Source of the DNA: Tretioscincus oriximinensis
Taxonomy: Eukaryota > Chordata > Lepidosauria > Squamata > Gymnophthalmidae
Length of the DNA stretch: 64,000 nt
Reading direction: 5' to 3'
NCBI GenBank assembly: GCA_022410635.1
Contig: JAJVDF010000493.1
Location: 314,134 to 378,133 of the forward strand
Positions 34,750-45,923 of this stretch are shown here, in pieces. Both the position numbers and the translations under genes were made by a program. The stretch's first letter is position 1, and each line of letters begins with the position of its first letter. The notes under the pieces were generated by a model. The model worked only from the letters and a program-made list of their open reading frames with translations. It made no database searches and was not told the origin of the DNA.

Positions 34750-36072
34750 AGACAGNGCTGGTTACTTATAGTTTACTTATTATTGGTTGTCTTAAATTGT
34801 AGGAGTTACTAAAATTATGAAAAGTAACTTCTGCAACTTAAGAGAACCAATAATAAGCAAACTGTTAGCAGACCTACTAAACAATAGTCTCAAAAACTGA
34901 TCTACTAGGAAATTATTGCAGAAAAAAATGGCTAAAAATTCATATGCAAATTAAAGTATATATTTTTGCAGGAATTCTTTTTAGTCTTATTTGAAAAAAA
35001 AACCTATCACAGAAATAAAATATATCATAGAGAAAAACTTGCTCTTTCCAATTAAAAAAAGAAAAATGATCAAAGATGAGAAAACAGAGCTACAAAGCAT
35101 CACAGATGGTCAAAATTTCATGGGAAAATTTTAAAGGTCATTTTTAAACTGCAGTAACTTCAAAAACATTTAAAAGTGCCTGCTAAAACTTGCAAGAACC
35201 AACAAGAAGCAACTTTTTCACAGATCTGCCAAGAGGTTTTTCTAAACTTTACACGTTTGAAAATTATTGTACAAGACAGCTACAAAATCACAGAACTTAC
35301 ATTTTTCCCAACCTTTGATCTTAGGTCACATAGCTACCTCAAACCTAGAGCTTTCGAAACTTTAACAGTGTGTTGAACTCCAAAACTTGTGTGTTTTCCC
35401 AGATTTCACTCTTATATTACTATCAGTTTCAATTCAATTTTGTTTCCCTTTGTGGCTCCTAAAAAACCCAGTTTTTGGAACCAGGAGCTAAAATTTTGCA
35501 TATCATATTTTTATACCATAACAACCCTATGTGTCAAGTTTCATTGAAAATGGACATGTTCAGCTGGATAATATTTTTAAAATGGACTCACTTGACACGG
35601 AATGACTTGGATTAATTTCTAATCATGGAAAATTGTTTGAAATAAAATTCTTTTTACGTGATATTCAAAATAATTTAATGTATTCAATGTACGATTTTTT
35701 AGTTCTATCAGTGTATTTAGCATGAAAATAGTAGAGGATGTTCCAGAGTAGGTGTTTCCCTCCTCCCCTGTGCAGCTGTTTCTGTTACCACCTGCCCTGA
35801 GTCCATGCCATCCCCGCCTGGTAGGAGGTCTGCCATGTGTTTCTGCTACTATACAGCAGAAAAGCTATGAGCAGTGCCAGTTTGTTTTTCTGGAATAGAC
35901 AGAAGCTTCAACTGCCTGGAGTCTATCCTGGATGATACTTCCACTCCAGGGAAGAAGTACAATTGTTTTGGCACTTCTGTATAAAGGATCATTATCTACT
36001 GCTGATTTGCTTGTTTTGATAGAATATGTAGAACACCTTAAAAATTAATATTATTTGATTTGTTTTGCTCAG
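34750..36072. other. Intron before exon 17
   Basis: AT-rich first, then a GC-richer stretch at about 35745-35960. No element or exon recognised. Confidence 0.45.
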
Positions 36073-36223
36073 GGAATCATGAAAGAGCAGAATATAACCC
36101 AAATATTAACATCTGATTATGAAGAGAAGTCAGTAGTAGGAAATAATTTTATTATGGATTTACATGTTGAACTTATACTGGCTCAGCACCGAATAGCTAT
36201 TAAACTTCTGAACTTGGAAAAAG
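36073..36223 (+). CDS. CFAP54: CFAP54 exon 17 of window
   Basis: Acceptor TTTTGCTCAG, donor AAAG/GTATGA; 50 codons plus one base. Peptide GIMKEQNITQILTSDYEEKS and LHVELILAQHRIAIKLLNLE. The next exon is 9.1 kb away across the Ngaro-bearing intron. Confidence 0.87.
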
Positions 36224-36787
36224 GTATGATTAAACAAAACTAAATTAAACCAAGTAACACTGTTTTACTTAAAAGGTAAATAAGAGTAATTTAAGAAAGA
36301 CTTGGAAGTGCAAAAAGTGTATAAGGAAACTGTATACTTTGTTCATTTTCTCACCCCATTTTTGTAGTTTTGCCTGAAGATATTTGATGTAGTTATATAA
36401 GCATAATTTGAAGCAAAGTACTATTATAAATCTTTGCTTATCTCCAATACTGACAAAGTCAGGTCTAGAATGGCCATCAGTTTCTGGAATGGAATAACAA
36501 CAAAGGTATATTACTGTTTCTTGTTTGATCCGAGTGGCCAAATTGTCCTAGTGATATTAGATTAGGCTAAAAGTTCACTTAATTGTGGAAAACTTATTTG
36601 GATTTCTTGGAAATATATTGTGAAAAGAATATTGTCCAGCTTAAACTTTACAAAAGTGAAAAATGTCTCATTATCTTTTTCTCAAAAACAGTAGAACTAT
36701 TTTGTTTCCTTTCCTGGAATTTTACTATCTACCATATGTAACAATATTGTTCTCAAGATTTTTNAAAGATTATTCTATAGGCTTCTA

Positions 36788-36960
36788 TACTATTATGTAT
36801 TTATTTATACTTACACCCCACCCCATACCTGAAGGTCTCAGGGCGGCCAATAATAAAAACAGTATAAAGTTAACATTTTAAAAACAGTAACAACAATATC
36901 TGAAAGTGGAAGGAAAAAAGGAAAATCAGCATTTGCCACCAATGGCCAACCCCCCAGGGA
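36788..36960 (-). mobile_element. L2-type LINE 3' fragment
   Basis: Plus-strand TTATACTTACACCCCACCCC, CCTGAAGGTCTCAGGGCGGC and an AAAACAGTAACAACAATATC block match the 3' region of the LINE at 32868 in reverse. Confidence 0.65.
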
Positions 36961-37015
36961 AGACAGCACGAGCCATATTGAAAGTTAACAACTGTTTAAT
37001 AACTTAACACCAAGA

Positions 37016-37635
37016 TAGGGTTGCCATACNTCCCGGTAAACCGGGACAAACCCGGTTTTGGGGACTAAAATATAGTCCCCTCCGGGTTTTAAGGTAAAAT
37101 CCCGGCTTTTTACATTCCCCGATGCAGCATCANGGAATGTAAAAAGGCGGGATTTTAAAGGAAAAGCAGCCGTCAGAGCTGACGGCTGCAGCGCGCGCAA
37201 CGCTTTCCGGGGTCCTGGGAGGACCCTCGGAGCGCGCCGTAGCTGCTCCTTTGCTAGAGGCTGGGTTTCGTCCTGCTCTGAGGCAAGCGCGCCAGCCCCA
37301 GCNGAGCAAAAACGCCTGGGTTTCTGACAGGAGAATAGCTCTNTTCTCCTGTCACAAACTCAAGCGTTTTTGCTCCGCTGGAGTTGGCGCGCTTGACTCA
37401 GAGCAGGACGAAACCCAGCCTCCAGCAAAGGAGCAGCTGTGTGCGCACGCGCGTTCGTGCGCGCGCACACGGACGCTTGTAGTGAGAGAAGAGAGGTTCT
37501 GCCTGTCTCTCTACAAGCGTCTGTGTGTGCGCATGCGCGTGCGTGCNCATGCCTGTTCATGTGTGCGCGCACGCGCGTGCACGCACCCACCCCACCCATG
37601 TCCCGGTTTGGGGATGCCAAGATATGGCAACCCTA
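37016..37635. mobile_element. hAT MITE family A, copy 2 (620 bp)
   Basis: Same TIR (TAGGGTTGCC / GGCAACCCTA) as copy 1, flanked by an exact 8-bp duplication CACCAAGA at 37008-37015 and 37636-37643. It runs in the opposite orientation: its left end carries the CCGGTAAACCGGGAC block found at the right end of copy 1. No transposase. N bases at several GC-rich points suggest difficult assembly. Confidence 0.9.
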
Positions 37636-37829
37636 CACCAAGATAAAACCTAAGCGCAAACCCGTGACAATACGCAAACCCGAAACAAACTAAGGTAAAG
37701 TGAACAATGCAATTGAACAATAAATAGCTACGTTACAAACCCAGAATGGAGGAAAGGCCATGGCTGTAAAGTAGGGGTGTGTGGCAGGCGCAGCAGCTTG
37801 CCTGACATTTTAAAAAGGTCAGCCACCCG

Positions 37830-38035
37830 GCCTGACCCAGGCCATGCCCCTCTGCAATGGCCCCACCAGCTGCCTGTCCCTCTTGGCATGGCAGCCTGAC
37901 CCAGGCCATCCAGCAGACTCCTATTGCCCACATTCGTCATGTGGGTCCACGTCTGGCCACTCTCCTGGTGACCCAGCCCTTAGTGGTCTGCCCAACTCAA
38001 GCCGTCCAGCAGCATACCAATTGCCCACCTTGTGC
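37830..38035. repeat. Triplicated motif at Ngaro 3' end
   Basis: CCTGACCCAGGCCAT occurs at about 37830 and 37893, and a diverged form with CAAGCCGTCCAGCAGCATAC at about 37990. The last two share GTCCAGCAG/ATCCAGCAG...ATTGCCCAC and are about 97 bases apart. They could be part of the terminal repeat system of the Ngaro element. Confidence 0.5.
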
Positions 38036-38318
38036 TTCACCTTGAGCACACCAGAGTATCAAGGAGGATACAAGGGCTCCCAAGGATCATTCCTGTGTAC
38101 AGCCAGCTCCATGACTCGGAATTGCGTTCAGCCTCACCCATCCCCACGGCAGGCTCTGCAATTCCAAACCTTTTAAGAAGGACCCCTATAACTATGGGAT
38201 AGCTAGGGAATGGCTGATACCTCTGACCAGTCTATGGCTACCCGTTTTCAGGCCTGGCAAGCTGCGTCATGCCACAAGAGCGACCCAATGCTCCCGCCAG
38301 CAACACCCTCTACAACAA

Positions 38319-38855
38319 CTATTCCCGCAAAACCCCTTGCACCCGGAAAAGACAGATCTTCATGCCCTTCTCCGATAAATGAACCCCATCCTTTCGATAC
38401 AAATTTAATGCGGCTGAGCAAAATTCCTTGTGCCAAATTGCAATCCCCCTGGCCCGTGACATTTGTCTCACTATCCTTGAGTTTATTTTCCTCCTGGGGT
38501 AGTTGACCTTGTCCGGATCTGGAACACTGCGCCACTGGAGATGAAACAGCAGTTGTGACCAAAAGACCTTTGTTCCCTGCAGCAGGATAGCAAGCCTGCC
38601 CAGATCATCCAATATGTTGTGTAGGAGCTGTACAGTTTTAATTGTACAAAGATCATTTTCGCGCAGTTGGATGACGATGGCATCAGGGGGACCCCAGCGT
38701 TCCGTGCTGTTGCTCAGGAGGGGAAGTAGTTCCTGCCACAGTACCCCTTGATGGCCCAGCCAGAAGACCTTCATTCCACTGCCCAGGTTTCGGTTCCACG
38801 TCCAGCGTGTGGATGCTGCATGCTGTTCAGTCCACCAGATGATGCTTTGGCCCAC
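38319..38855 (-). CDS. Ngaro SGNH-type hydrolase ORF
   Basis: An uninterrupted frame of 178 codons. The start has MGQSIIWWTEQHA, where the G-x-S of SGNH block I is kept. A middle block reads IQLRENDLC, where a G-x-ND motif is expected, so the glycine is replaced by arginine. Near the end DGVHLSEKG gives the Asp/His pair. Vertebrate Ngaro elements are known to carry such a hydrolase-like ORF; its role is not established. It lies just after the recombinase. Given the decay around it, function is unlikely. Confidence 0.65.
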   Translation of the reverse strand: MGQSIIWWTEQHAASTRWTWNRNLGSGMKVFWLGHQGVLWQELLPLLSNSTERWGPPDAIVIQLRENDLCTIKTVQLLHNILDDLGRLAILLQGTKVFWSQLLFHLQWRSVPDPDKVNYPRRKINSRIVRQMSRARGIAIWHKEFCSAALNLYRKDGVHLSEKGMKICLFRVQGVLRE

Positions 38856-38955
38856 GATCCACCCTTGGAGAGGTCTTTCTGCATAGAGGGAAAAACAAAT
38901 CGTATCAGCAACAGCATGGGGAGGGGGGGGTTGAGGGTGAGTGTGTAGTGCTAGT

Positions 38956-39905
38956 CTAATTAAGCTCCCCCAGACTTGTCCTTATACAGGAACAAAGTGC
39001 CTGGGAACACCAGCGACCTATCTGTTGGTTTGCAGCCGGGGGGACAGTAAGTGCTGCAGCCAAAGTGGCTGCCCCGATCCTAAAGGAATGGAGGCTGAGC
39101 CGCAGAGCCCAGCAGCTCAGGATGGTGTTGGCCTGGATGCGTGACAAAAAGGAGCCATCCAGGTGGGCAAGAAAAGGGCCAGGCCTGCCCCCCACTCAGT
39201 TGAAGAAAATGGATATGCCCCCGACTTTGGGCAGGTGAACATGAACCCCTTTTCCTTTCTGATCAGTCTTGGAACTCCTCAAGAAAATAGATAACCCATT
39301 TTGACCCAATTGTATGTCCCCCAGCTGAACTGTGGCCACCCCAGAAGTTTTAGATGCTGAGATCACTTCTGAAGGGCGAAAGGCCCTGAAGTATAATAAG
39401 GAAAACACTGCCCTAAATAGTGCAGTCTCTTCCTCGTCCCGGCAGAGGGCAGGGAGCAATCCCCACAGTCTCCCCAGGAAGGAAAATGTAACTGGCTGTT
39501 TGCCATCTGGCCTGGGTGGGATAGTCAAAGCCCAGCCTCTACCGCCCTCTTAATAGTAAAGGTATTGCAGGCCTGTGGACACCCTAGGATGTTAGCAAAA
39601 AACTGCAGGGCAGCTAGGTGGATCTTGATGGTCTTGGGTGCCCTCCCAGCTGCATGCAGGCTGGCCAGATACAGCAAAACTGCACGCTCAACAAACAGGC
39701 CACAGCAAGGATCCCGTAGGTCCCATACAAATTGCTGTAATGCATTGAAGGCCCTCTTGTAGGCCGCCCCCATAGAAGGCGNGACAGAATCCCATACGCC
39801 CCTGGATATTAGCTGTTCCCAAGCTCCCACAAGTGACTGGGGAATTCCTCCNGCTGCTGGTTGGCCTCTGGTGCCGAAAGCCAAAACCGGTTGAACTGTT
39901 GACAA
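38956..39905 (-). pseudogene. Ngaro tyrosine recombinase remnant
   Basis: The N-terminal part carries VWDLRDPCCGLFVERAVLLY and the core part FRAFRPSEVI (first catalytic arginine) and, after a frame break near 39196, HSFRIGAAT (His-x-x-Arg). The last box reads IGRWCSQALCSCIR; the nucleophilic tyrosine expected just before IR is cysteine here. The enzyme would cut and rejoin circular cDNA; this copy is dead by frame breaks and by loss of the tyrosine. Confidence 0.8.
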
Positions 39906-40426
39906 GACAAAGCATCAGCAATGTTGTTATTAACCCTTGGGACATGCATAGAAACAAAACTGATATTGGAACGAAGAGAGAGTAGCACAAATTCCCTCAC
40001 CAAAGTCNTCACCCTGGGGGACTTAGATGATTGTTTGCTAACCACCTGCACGACTGCTGCGTTGTTGCACCAGAATGTCCCTACCAGAACGTACTGCTAC
40101 CAGAATGGGAAAGAATTCAAGGAAAGGAAGGTCCCTGCAGAGACCTGACTTGGTCCAGGACTGAGGCCAGGGTTGTGCACACCAACTTCCCTTGAAGTAA
40201 ACTCCAAACCCCGAGCCCCCCGCAGCGTCAGAGTAAATCTGTAGGCCCTCCCCTGGATTTAATGGCTCTAGCCACACTGATACCCCGTTGTACTGTGACA
40301 GAAAAGTTTCCCAAACCTTTAGGTCTCGTTTCATATCACTAGTCACCCGGATGCGTTGATACGGGGCCAACACTCCCCGCGTGGCTTGGGCGAGGTGGGC
40401 GCAAAATGGCCTGACAACTCTGCAGG
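39809..40426 (-). pseudogene. Ngaro RNase H remnant
   Basis: IYSDAAGGSGFGVYF holds the first catalytic aspartate. FLEFFPILVAV follows with the glutamate helix, and HVPRVNNNIADALS holds the last acidic residue. A frame change occurs near 40040. The upstream part reads on from the RT but is separated from it by the SINE at 40434. Confidence 0.8.
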
Positions 40427-40433
40427 TAAAGTT

Positions 40434-40636
40434 GTGACCTTGGGCCAGTCACAGTTCTTTGGGGTGACCTTGGGCCAGTCACAGTTCTTTGAACTCTCTC
40501 AGCCCCACCTATTCCACAGGGTGTCTATTGTGGAGAAAGCAACAAAAGCTATGTGTGACACTTTATGGTTGGCTGCCCTGAGACCTTTGGGTATAGGGCG
40601 GGATATAAGTATAAATAAATAAATAATAAATAATAA
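40434..40636 (+). mobile_element. SINE inserted in Ngaro
   Basis: Body and tail of the SINE family seen at 31107, lacking the tRNA head, with the tail CCCTGAGACCTTTGGGTATA and AAATAA repeats. A TAAAGTT duplication flanks it (40427-40433 and 40637-40643). It has an internal ~30-bp direct duplication with GACCTTGGGCCAGTCACAG. The SINE therefore postdates the Ngaro insertion. Confidence 0.85.
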
Positions 40637-41430
40637 TAAAGTTCAAATGGTCAAGCAAGGCCTGAACCTCCCTCAGGGTGGTTTTAGTGTAGGCTTGCAT
40701 ATCCTTGATGAGGGCCAGCAATTTAGACAACTTATCCAAGGGGAACTTGGACTCCCCCTTTACTGAGTCCAAGATGATACCCAGGTAGGTTAAAACTGAC
40801 AGCGGGGGCTCAGTTTTGTCCTGCGCTAAAGGAACTCCCAGCTTGAAGGCCAGGCTTTGGAACTGCGAGAGGAGTTCCTGGCATTCATTGGTGCCCTCCC
40901 TGCCCATAAACAGAAAATCATCCAGGTAGTGTGTGACATTAAGGAATGGCGCCCTCTGCTTAAGCTCCCATTCCAAAAAACTACTGAAGGCTTCAAATGC
41001 TGTGCAGGCCGTTGAGCAGCCCATCAGCATGGTTTTGTCCACTTACCATTGCCCCTCGAATCTGAAGCCCAGCAAGTGAAAATCGTCTGGGTGAATGGGA
41101 AGTAGCCTAAATGCAGACTGGATGTTGCGTTTTGCCAGCAAGGCCCCGGGGCCACAGTCCCGCAGCAGCTTGATGGCTGTGTCTATGGTGGCATACTTCA
41201 CCGTGCATAATGAGGGATCTATTGTGTCATTGATGGAGAAGCCTCTTGGAAAACTCAGGTGATGAATTAATCTGAATTCTCCGCTGGCCTTTTTTGACAC
41301 AACCCCAAGGGGAGAGACCCTCAGATTTGGCATTGGACACTGATCAAAAGGGCCCGCTACACTCCCTAGGGAACATTCTTTATTAAATTTGTCACACTCC
41401 TGGATAACCTCAGTACAGGATGAAGGGATC
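40637..41430 (-). pseudogene. Ngaro reverse transcriptase remnant
   Basis: The N-terminal part has SPLGVVSKKASGEFRLIHHL and the fingers/palm block LLPIHPDDFHLLGF. A TAA follows FEGQW at about 41040, where a tyrosine codon is usual. The catalytic box THYLDDFLFMG is intact near 40920. The domain ends at LLDHLNF where the SINE begins. Confidence 0.82.
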
Positions 41431-41616
41431 CTGAATCCTTCCTGAAAGCCGGAGAGGATAAAATGGGCTTTAGCCTTGTCAGGATATGCTTTAATCCAAT
41501 TAGCCAGTACGCCTGTCCTGATTGGGGTGGGAGCCAGGCATTGAAGCTGGGCTGGGCTAAGTCATGCCTTTACAGGGGGCNCCTTGGGAGGTTCCCCCTC
41601 CTGGTGGTCTCCCTCT

Positions 41617-42928
41617 TCACCTGTTGTAGCCCTTTCCATTCTTTTCCCCCCGAAAGGTAAAATCCGAACTGTTCCTGCACTGGGTTCTGGGGTGGGAGTC
41701 CCCACACCTGTCACACGCATGGTCAAATTTGCAGCCTAACCTGGCGCAGTGGCCAGCATTGAAATCAAAGCAGTATAGCCTCTTGGAAGAGGGCCTAGGC
41801 TCCTTTTTCTTAAATTCCCCAAGTGATGGAGACCCCCCCCTCCAATGCCATGCTGATGGACTGAAGTCAACCAAATATGGTGCATTATAGAGTCCCACCT
41901 TATTGCAGAGGAGTTTGAGGCGTATTTTCTAAAAGCCTCATCATACTTTAATGCTGCTTGTTCCCCTGCCAGGGCCCTGGGTCTATGCATGTTTGCCTGG
42001 TGGCCCCAGAGCTGCCAGGCCCTCTCTGGATAAACAGAGGTGACCAACCTGGGAAATTCAGCAATGCAAAAAAGCCAATTCTCAAATGTTTTCTCCACCG
42101 GCGCCATGCTAGAGGATCTCCTCCTCTTGCCTGTGACTGGCTTAGCCTCATCCTGCTTGGCTAGGGTGAATATGTTAATGTAATAACTGTCCAGAACNTT
42201 GTTTCTTAGCTTACGATGCAAATACGATCCTGGTGGATCGGCCCCGAGGCCCGTGTCCTAAATATTCTCCCCCGATAGGTCAATTAGGGAAGAGGCAGGC
42301 ACCTCTTTCTTGCGTTTTATTAACCAGCTAGGCATACCTGCTGCTGGCTTCCCATCCTGCCAGTATGCCCTGGGGCCTGATCCCCTTTCCCCTGAGGATG
42401 AAGAATATGAAGAGGTACCTGAACTGGAATCGCTTTTCCTGCGGCGGTGGCNCCTACCCCCTCACCAGTTTTCTGCTCACCCGCTTCCGTCCTTGGCTCC
42501 ATGCCTGTGGTATCTTCGGTTCCAGCCCCTGGTGGCTCACTACTGTTGGCTGTGAAAGGAGAGGCTGCCCTGTTTGAACAGACGCGTTCATGAATCACAC
42601 CAGTTACATTCTTCAATGACTGTGTCATTTGGCTAAAACCCTGAGGAATGGCTGCCAGTTGAGCACTCCAAGCTGTGAGAGGTGAACCCTCCTCCCCCGG
42701 AGGGATGGTGACAGAAGGGGCTGCTAGAGCAGGTGTAGGGGGAGGAGCAGGGGGAGGAGGCGTAGGACCAGGCTGGGGGAACAGGACAGAAGGTGTATGG
42801 TGGGGCGTCCTCCCTTCCCATCCATTACCACCTCCAGAGCTCCTGCCTCTGCCCCATGTCTGACGGCCCCCACCTGGGCCCAGGTTATCCAAAGGGAGGG
42901 GGGAATCCACCTTCTTTCCCCTAGGCAT
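41617..42928 (-). pseudogene. Ngaro gag remnant
   Basis: The start is basic, then proline-rich (PGPTPPPPAPPPTPALA). After frame changes near 42300 and 41890 a capsid-like part carries PERAWQLWGHQANMHRPRAL. The end has a cysteine-rich motif CFDFNAGHCARLGCKFDHAC followed by CGDSHPRTQC, probably zinc-binding for nucleic acid. At least two frameshifts and a stop are present. Confidence 0.7.
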
Positions 42929-43658
42929 CTTAATGAGCTAATCGCTCACCCAAAGCACCCTGTCAAAAACTCCCTCGGGCAAGGCCTCCTAGCCCCTTTG
43001 ACTTGTAGACCTCCGCCCACCATAAGGCAGAGTGGGTAACTCACTAGCTGTGGACCTCATCCCATCAGCCATCCAACCCAGGCGCCAGGAAAGTACATAA
43101 CAAAAAGTCCCCCGGCAAGCAAAAAAAAAACCTCTCCATGGCACGCCTTGCGGCTGCCACCTCCATTGTCCCAGCCACAGTAGCAGCTACACCCGGCAGC
43201 CCTGTCTGGGACCCGCTCCCCAAGTACTGCACATTCGCAGTCCTATGCCTCAGAAGCTCGTCCATATCAGAGATCCAAGCCAGGCTCCAATACCTGCACC
43301 AGCTTACCTTATTTCTTCCTGCAACCGGTAAGCTGGAGGCTCATCAGTGAATTTCTTGCGGCAACCTCAAAACAGTGGCCGCGAGAAATAGGAGAGCGTG
43401 GAGAGAAACATCCATCCTCCATGCGTTCCATCAACTGAGAGGCGGAAGGAAGGGCGCCAGGGCCTTAAATATCCCTGGCGTGCTTCCTCTGACACAGGAG
43501 GATGTGTGACGCATCCAGCACCCACTTCCGGGTACCAAGACCCAGAGCGTCCTCCCCTCGCCCCACGGTGGCAAAGCGGGATGCTGACAGACGAGCTGCC
43601 AGTGAGTCACCCTTCTTCAACCAAAGACTATTACTGTCAGTGAAATTGTGTTCTATGT

Positions 43659-44169
43659 CAGGGGTGAACAAACTTTTGGGAGTCGAGAGCCATTTTGTGG
43701 CCAAGCCCCCTTCCCAGGGTGTCTTGGGGGCCGCACAGCCATGCTCCCTTCACAAGCCCTGCCCCTTCACAAGCCTTTTACCTTCACCTTTCTTTTTCTT
43801 TCCTGCTTCCTTCCTTCTCTCTTTCCTTTCAGGTTTGCAGACTGCCGCCTGCCTGACTCAGCTGCCTGCCTGTGGATGTGTGCACATGCTGTGCTCCACT
43901 CGCCAACAGCAGTTTCTGATCTGGAAACTGCTGTTGGAGCGCAGCATGTGCAGCATCAGGCAGGCTGCTGACGCTCGCTGCCAGCCTCTGGAACTGCTCT
44001 TGGGGGTGTGCGCCTTGTCTGGATGACACTCCAAGATCAGTTCTGGACATTCTGGGGAGGTAAAACAGGGGATATCCTCTTCCCCCGTGGTTCTTCTGGT
44101 AAAGGCAGAGCCACACTCAAGTGGCCAAAGAGCCGCAGGTGACTCTAGAGCCACAGTTTATGATCCATG
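43659..44169. mobile_element. hAT MITE family C (511 bp)
   Basis: Begins CAGGGGTGAACAAACTTTTG and ends with GAGCCACAGTTTATGATCC. An exact 8-bp duplication TTCTATGT flanks it (43651-43658 and 44170-44177). The start matches hAT elements of the caggggt...caaacttttgg type. No transposase. Confidence 0.85.
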
Positions 44170-44177
44170 TTCTATGT

Positions 44178-44667
44178 GCACAAAGAAGGTATACGACTAG
44201 AGAAGGTGAGTATCTCTTTTAAGAAAACAAATTTAGGATTTCTGGTATTTCAAGCAAAATAATAGTGCAACTTTAAAAAAGCTAACAGGCATCTGTAACA
44301 AAAGAAAAGAGGTGAGAAAAATAAAAAATAGTAGATAATTTTTCATCTTAAAAATAATTGCCATAGTTCATGGTATTTCCTAGATCTAATTCAAATTACA
44401 TAAACGTGCTTACAGCTTTTAGTAAATATATATATATAGCCAGTATTTCAGAGGTTTCCACATACAGATAAAGCAATGTTATTTGTATTTCATATCCATT
44501 TATTATGTATTTTTATTCATTTCATAAGCTTTACTCCCTATAACTTTTACCATGTAATAATAAAACCTGGTGGAGGTGTATTAAGTACTTCAAATATTTT
44601 ATTTTTATTTTTTTTTAAAGAATTAGGATAATTTTATAGTAATTTATATAAAGAATGTTGTTCTGAG
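44178..44667. other. AT-rich intron part
   Basis: Nothing recognised. Confidence 0.5.
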
Positions 44668-44678
44668 CTCCAGAACAA

Positions 44679-45156
44679 GTTGGCTGCGATCGTGGCTGTG
44701 GCTGTGATGGCTCTTGCCGAGGGGAAAAGACAAGCGCTCTAGGAAGCCGCCTTCATTCTCGATGCCTAGGAAGAGGGCGCAAGCAATGACACGGCTTCCA
44801 GGGTGACGGAGGTCACAAAAGCCCTCTGCTGGCCTGTTGGCAGCATTCTTCTTCCGGACACGTGAAGGAAGCTCACGCTGTCCTTGCGCGCGTCGACACA
44901 GGCCGCAGCCTACTTGTCGGGCCGCTGTTCAGAAAGAGGAAGAAGGCCGCCCCGAGAACATCCCGCTGCCACCAGAGGAGGGTGATTGGACATCATAGAT
45001 TGCGTAGAAGTGAGCAGCGGGGAAGAATCAGTGGCAAGTGGGGCTTTGCCTTGCTTGCGGCGGAGCGAGCAGGGGCTGGGAAGGGGCCTTTTCCTTTGTG
45101 GCACAGTCACCACTGAACACACACCCCTCGAGGGGACAAGAAGCAGGCCCCCCAAA
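44679..45156. mobile_element. GC-rich 478-bp insert of unknown type
   Basis: An 11-bp direct repeat CTCCAGAACAA (44668-44678, 45157-45167) flanks a GC-rich, CpG-containing block in AT-rich intron. It has no TIR, no poly(A) and no clear reading frame. Candidate sites include GCCACCAGAGGAGGG, partly like a CTCF site. The repeat length fits a target duplication from LINE-type insertion. It ends 166 bases before exon 18. Confidence 0.6.
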
Positions 45157-45322
45157 CTCCAGAACAATAGAGTGATGTGCTGCATAAAACAAGTCAACTC
45201 AATTTCCATATCGCTAAAATAATACCAAAATCAGAAACCCAAGTATTATACAGGCAGGCCTTCATGCATCATGTCATTCAAAGCAAATCCTGTCTTTCAA
45301 ACTTACACTTTCTACCTTGCAG

Positions 45323-45397
45323 ATGTTCAAACAGACAACAAAAATATTAAATTCAAGGTTCCGAAAAAGGACATAAACCAATCCAAGCAGTTAACAG
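45323..45397 (+). CDS. CFAP54: CFAP54 exon 18 of window
   Basis: Acceptor CTACCTTGCAG, donor ACAG/GTAATA; 75 nt, phase 1 to 1. Lysine-rich peptide DVQTDNKNIKFKVPKKDINQ ending SKQLT, probably a linker. Confidence 0.84.
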
Positions 45398-45484
45398 GTA
45401 ATATATATTAATAAGAACATTTAACAATATTTTTAGAAACGTGATTTGTATAAATGCTTATTTGTTTTAATGATTGCTTTACAG

Positions 45485-45603
45485 AATCTGATATTCTAAA
45501 TAAAATAAAAAAGAATAAATTGTCTAAAGCTCTCTACTTGATGCAGAAAGCTACGCTGATGCTTCCAGCAAAATTAGCCAATTCTCCAAAGCAGCTACTT
45601 GAG
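45485..45603 (+). CDS. CFAP54: CFAP54 exon 19 of window
   Basis: Acceptor GCTTTACAG, donor GAG/GTAATA; 119 nt, phase 1 to 0. Peptide SKALYLMQKATLMLPAKLAN then SPKQLLE, an amphipathic helix. Confidence 0.88.
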
Positions 45604-45923
45604 GTAATATAAATAAATTCATACTAATTCTAATTCNTTGTTTTATTGATTTATTTTGTAAACAAACATTAACAATTTCATGTACATAGTCATTTCTTAC
45701 TCTTATCCTTTCAGTAATGCCAACATTAGATTAANGAATTGCTTGTACAGCATGATTTTTAACAATGTATTGATAATAAATTCATATTTCCTAAGCTCCT
45801 GAGTCAATAGTACTTTTCATCCACTAACTACCTTAAATTAGTCTTCATTGCCATAACTTCGTCCCTCAAAAAGTGGTAATGAAGTAAAACCTTTTATGGT
45901 AGTTAGGTAGTTGATTTCAGAGT
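45604..45923. other. Intron after exon 19
   Basis: No element recognised before the palindrome pair. Confidence 0.45.

Larger units (their letters stand above)
37740..43540 (-). mobile_element. Ngaro-type (DIRS order) retrotransposon
   Basis: Minus-strand order is gag with a cysteine/histidine motif, reverse transcriptase, RNase H, tyrosine recombinase and an SGNH-type hydrolase. This is the layout of vertebrate Ngaro elements, which use a tyrosine recombinase instead of a DDE integrase. Each part has frame breaks or stops except the hydrolase frame. A SINE sits between RT and RNase H. Outer ends are estimated; I did not find the split direct repeats with certainty. Confidence 0.82.

Noticed and set aside
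39809..41333. Endogenous retrovirus pol
   Set aside because: RT and RNase H are followed by a tyrosine recombinase, not a DDE integrase, and motif style fits Ngaro/DIRS.
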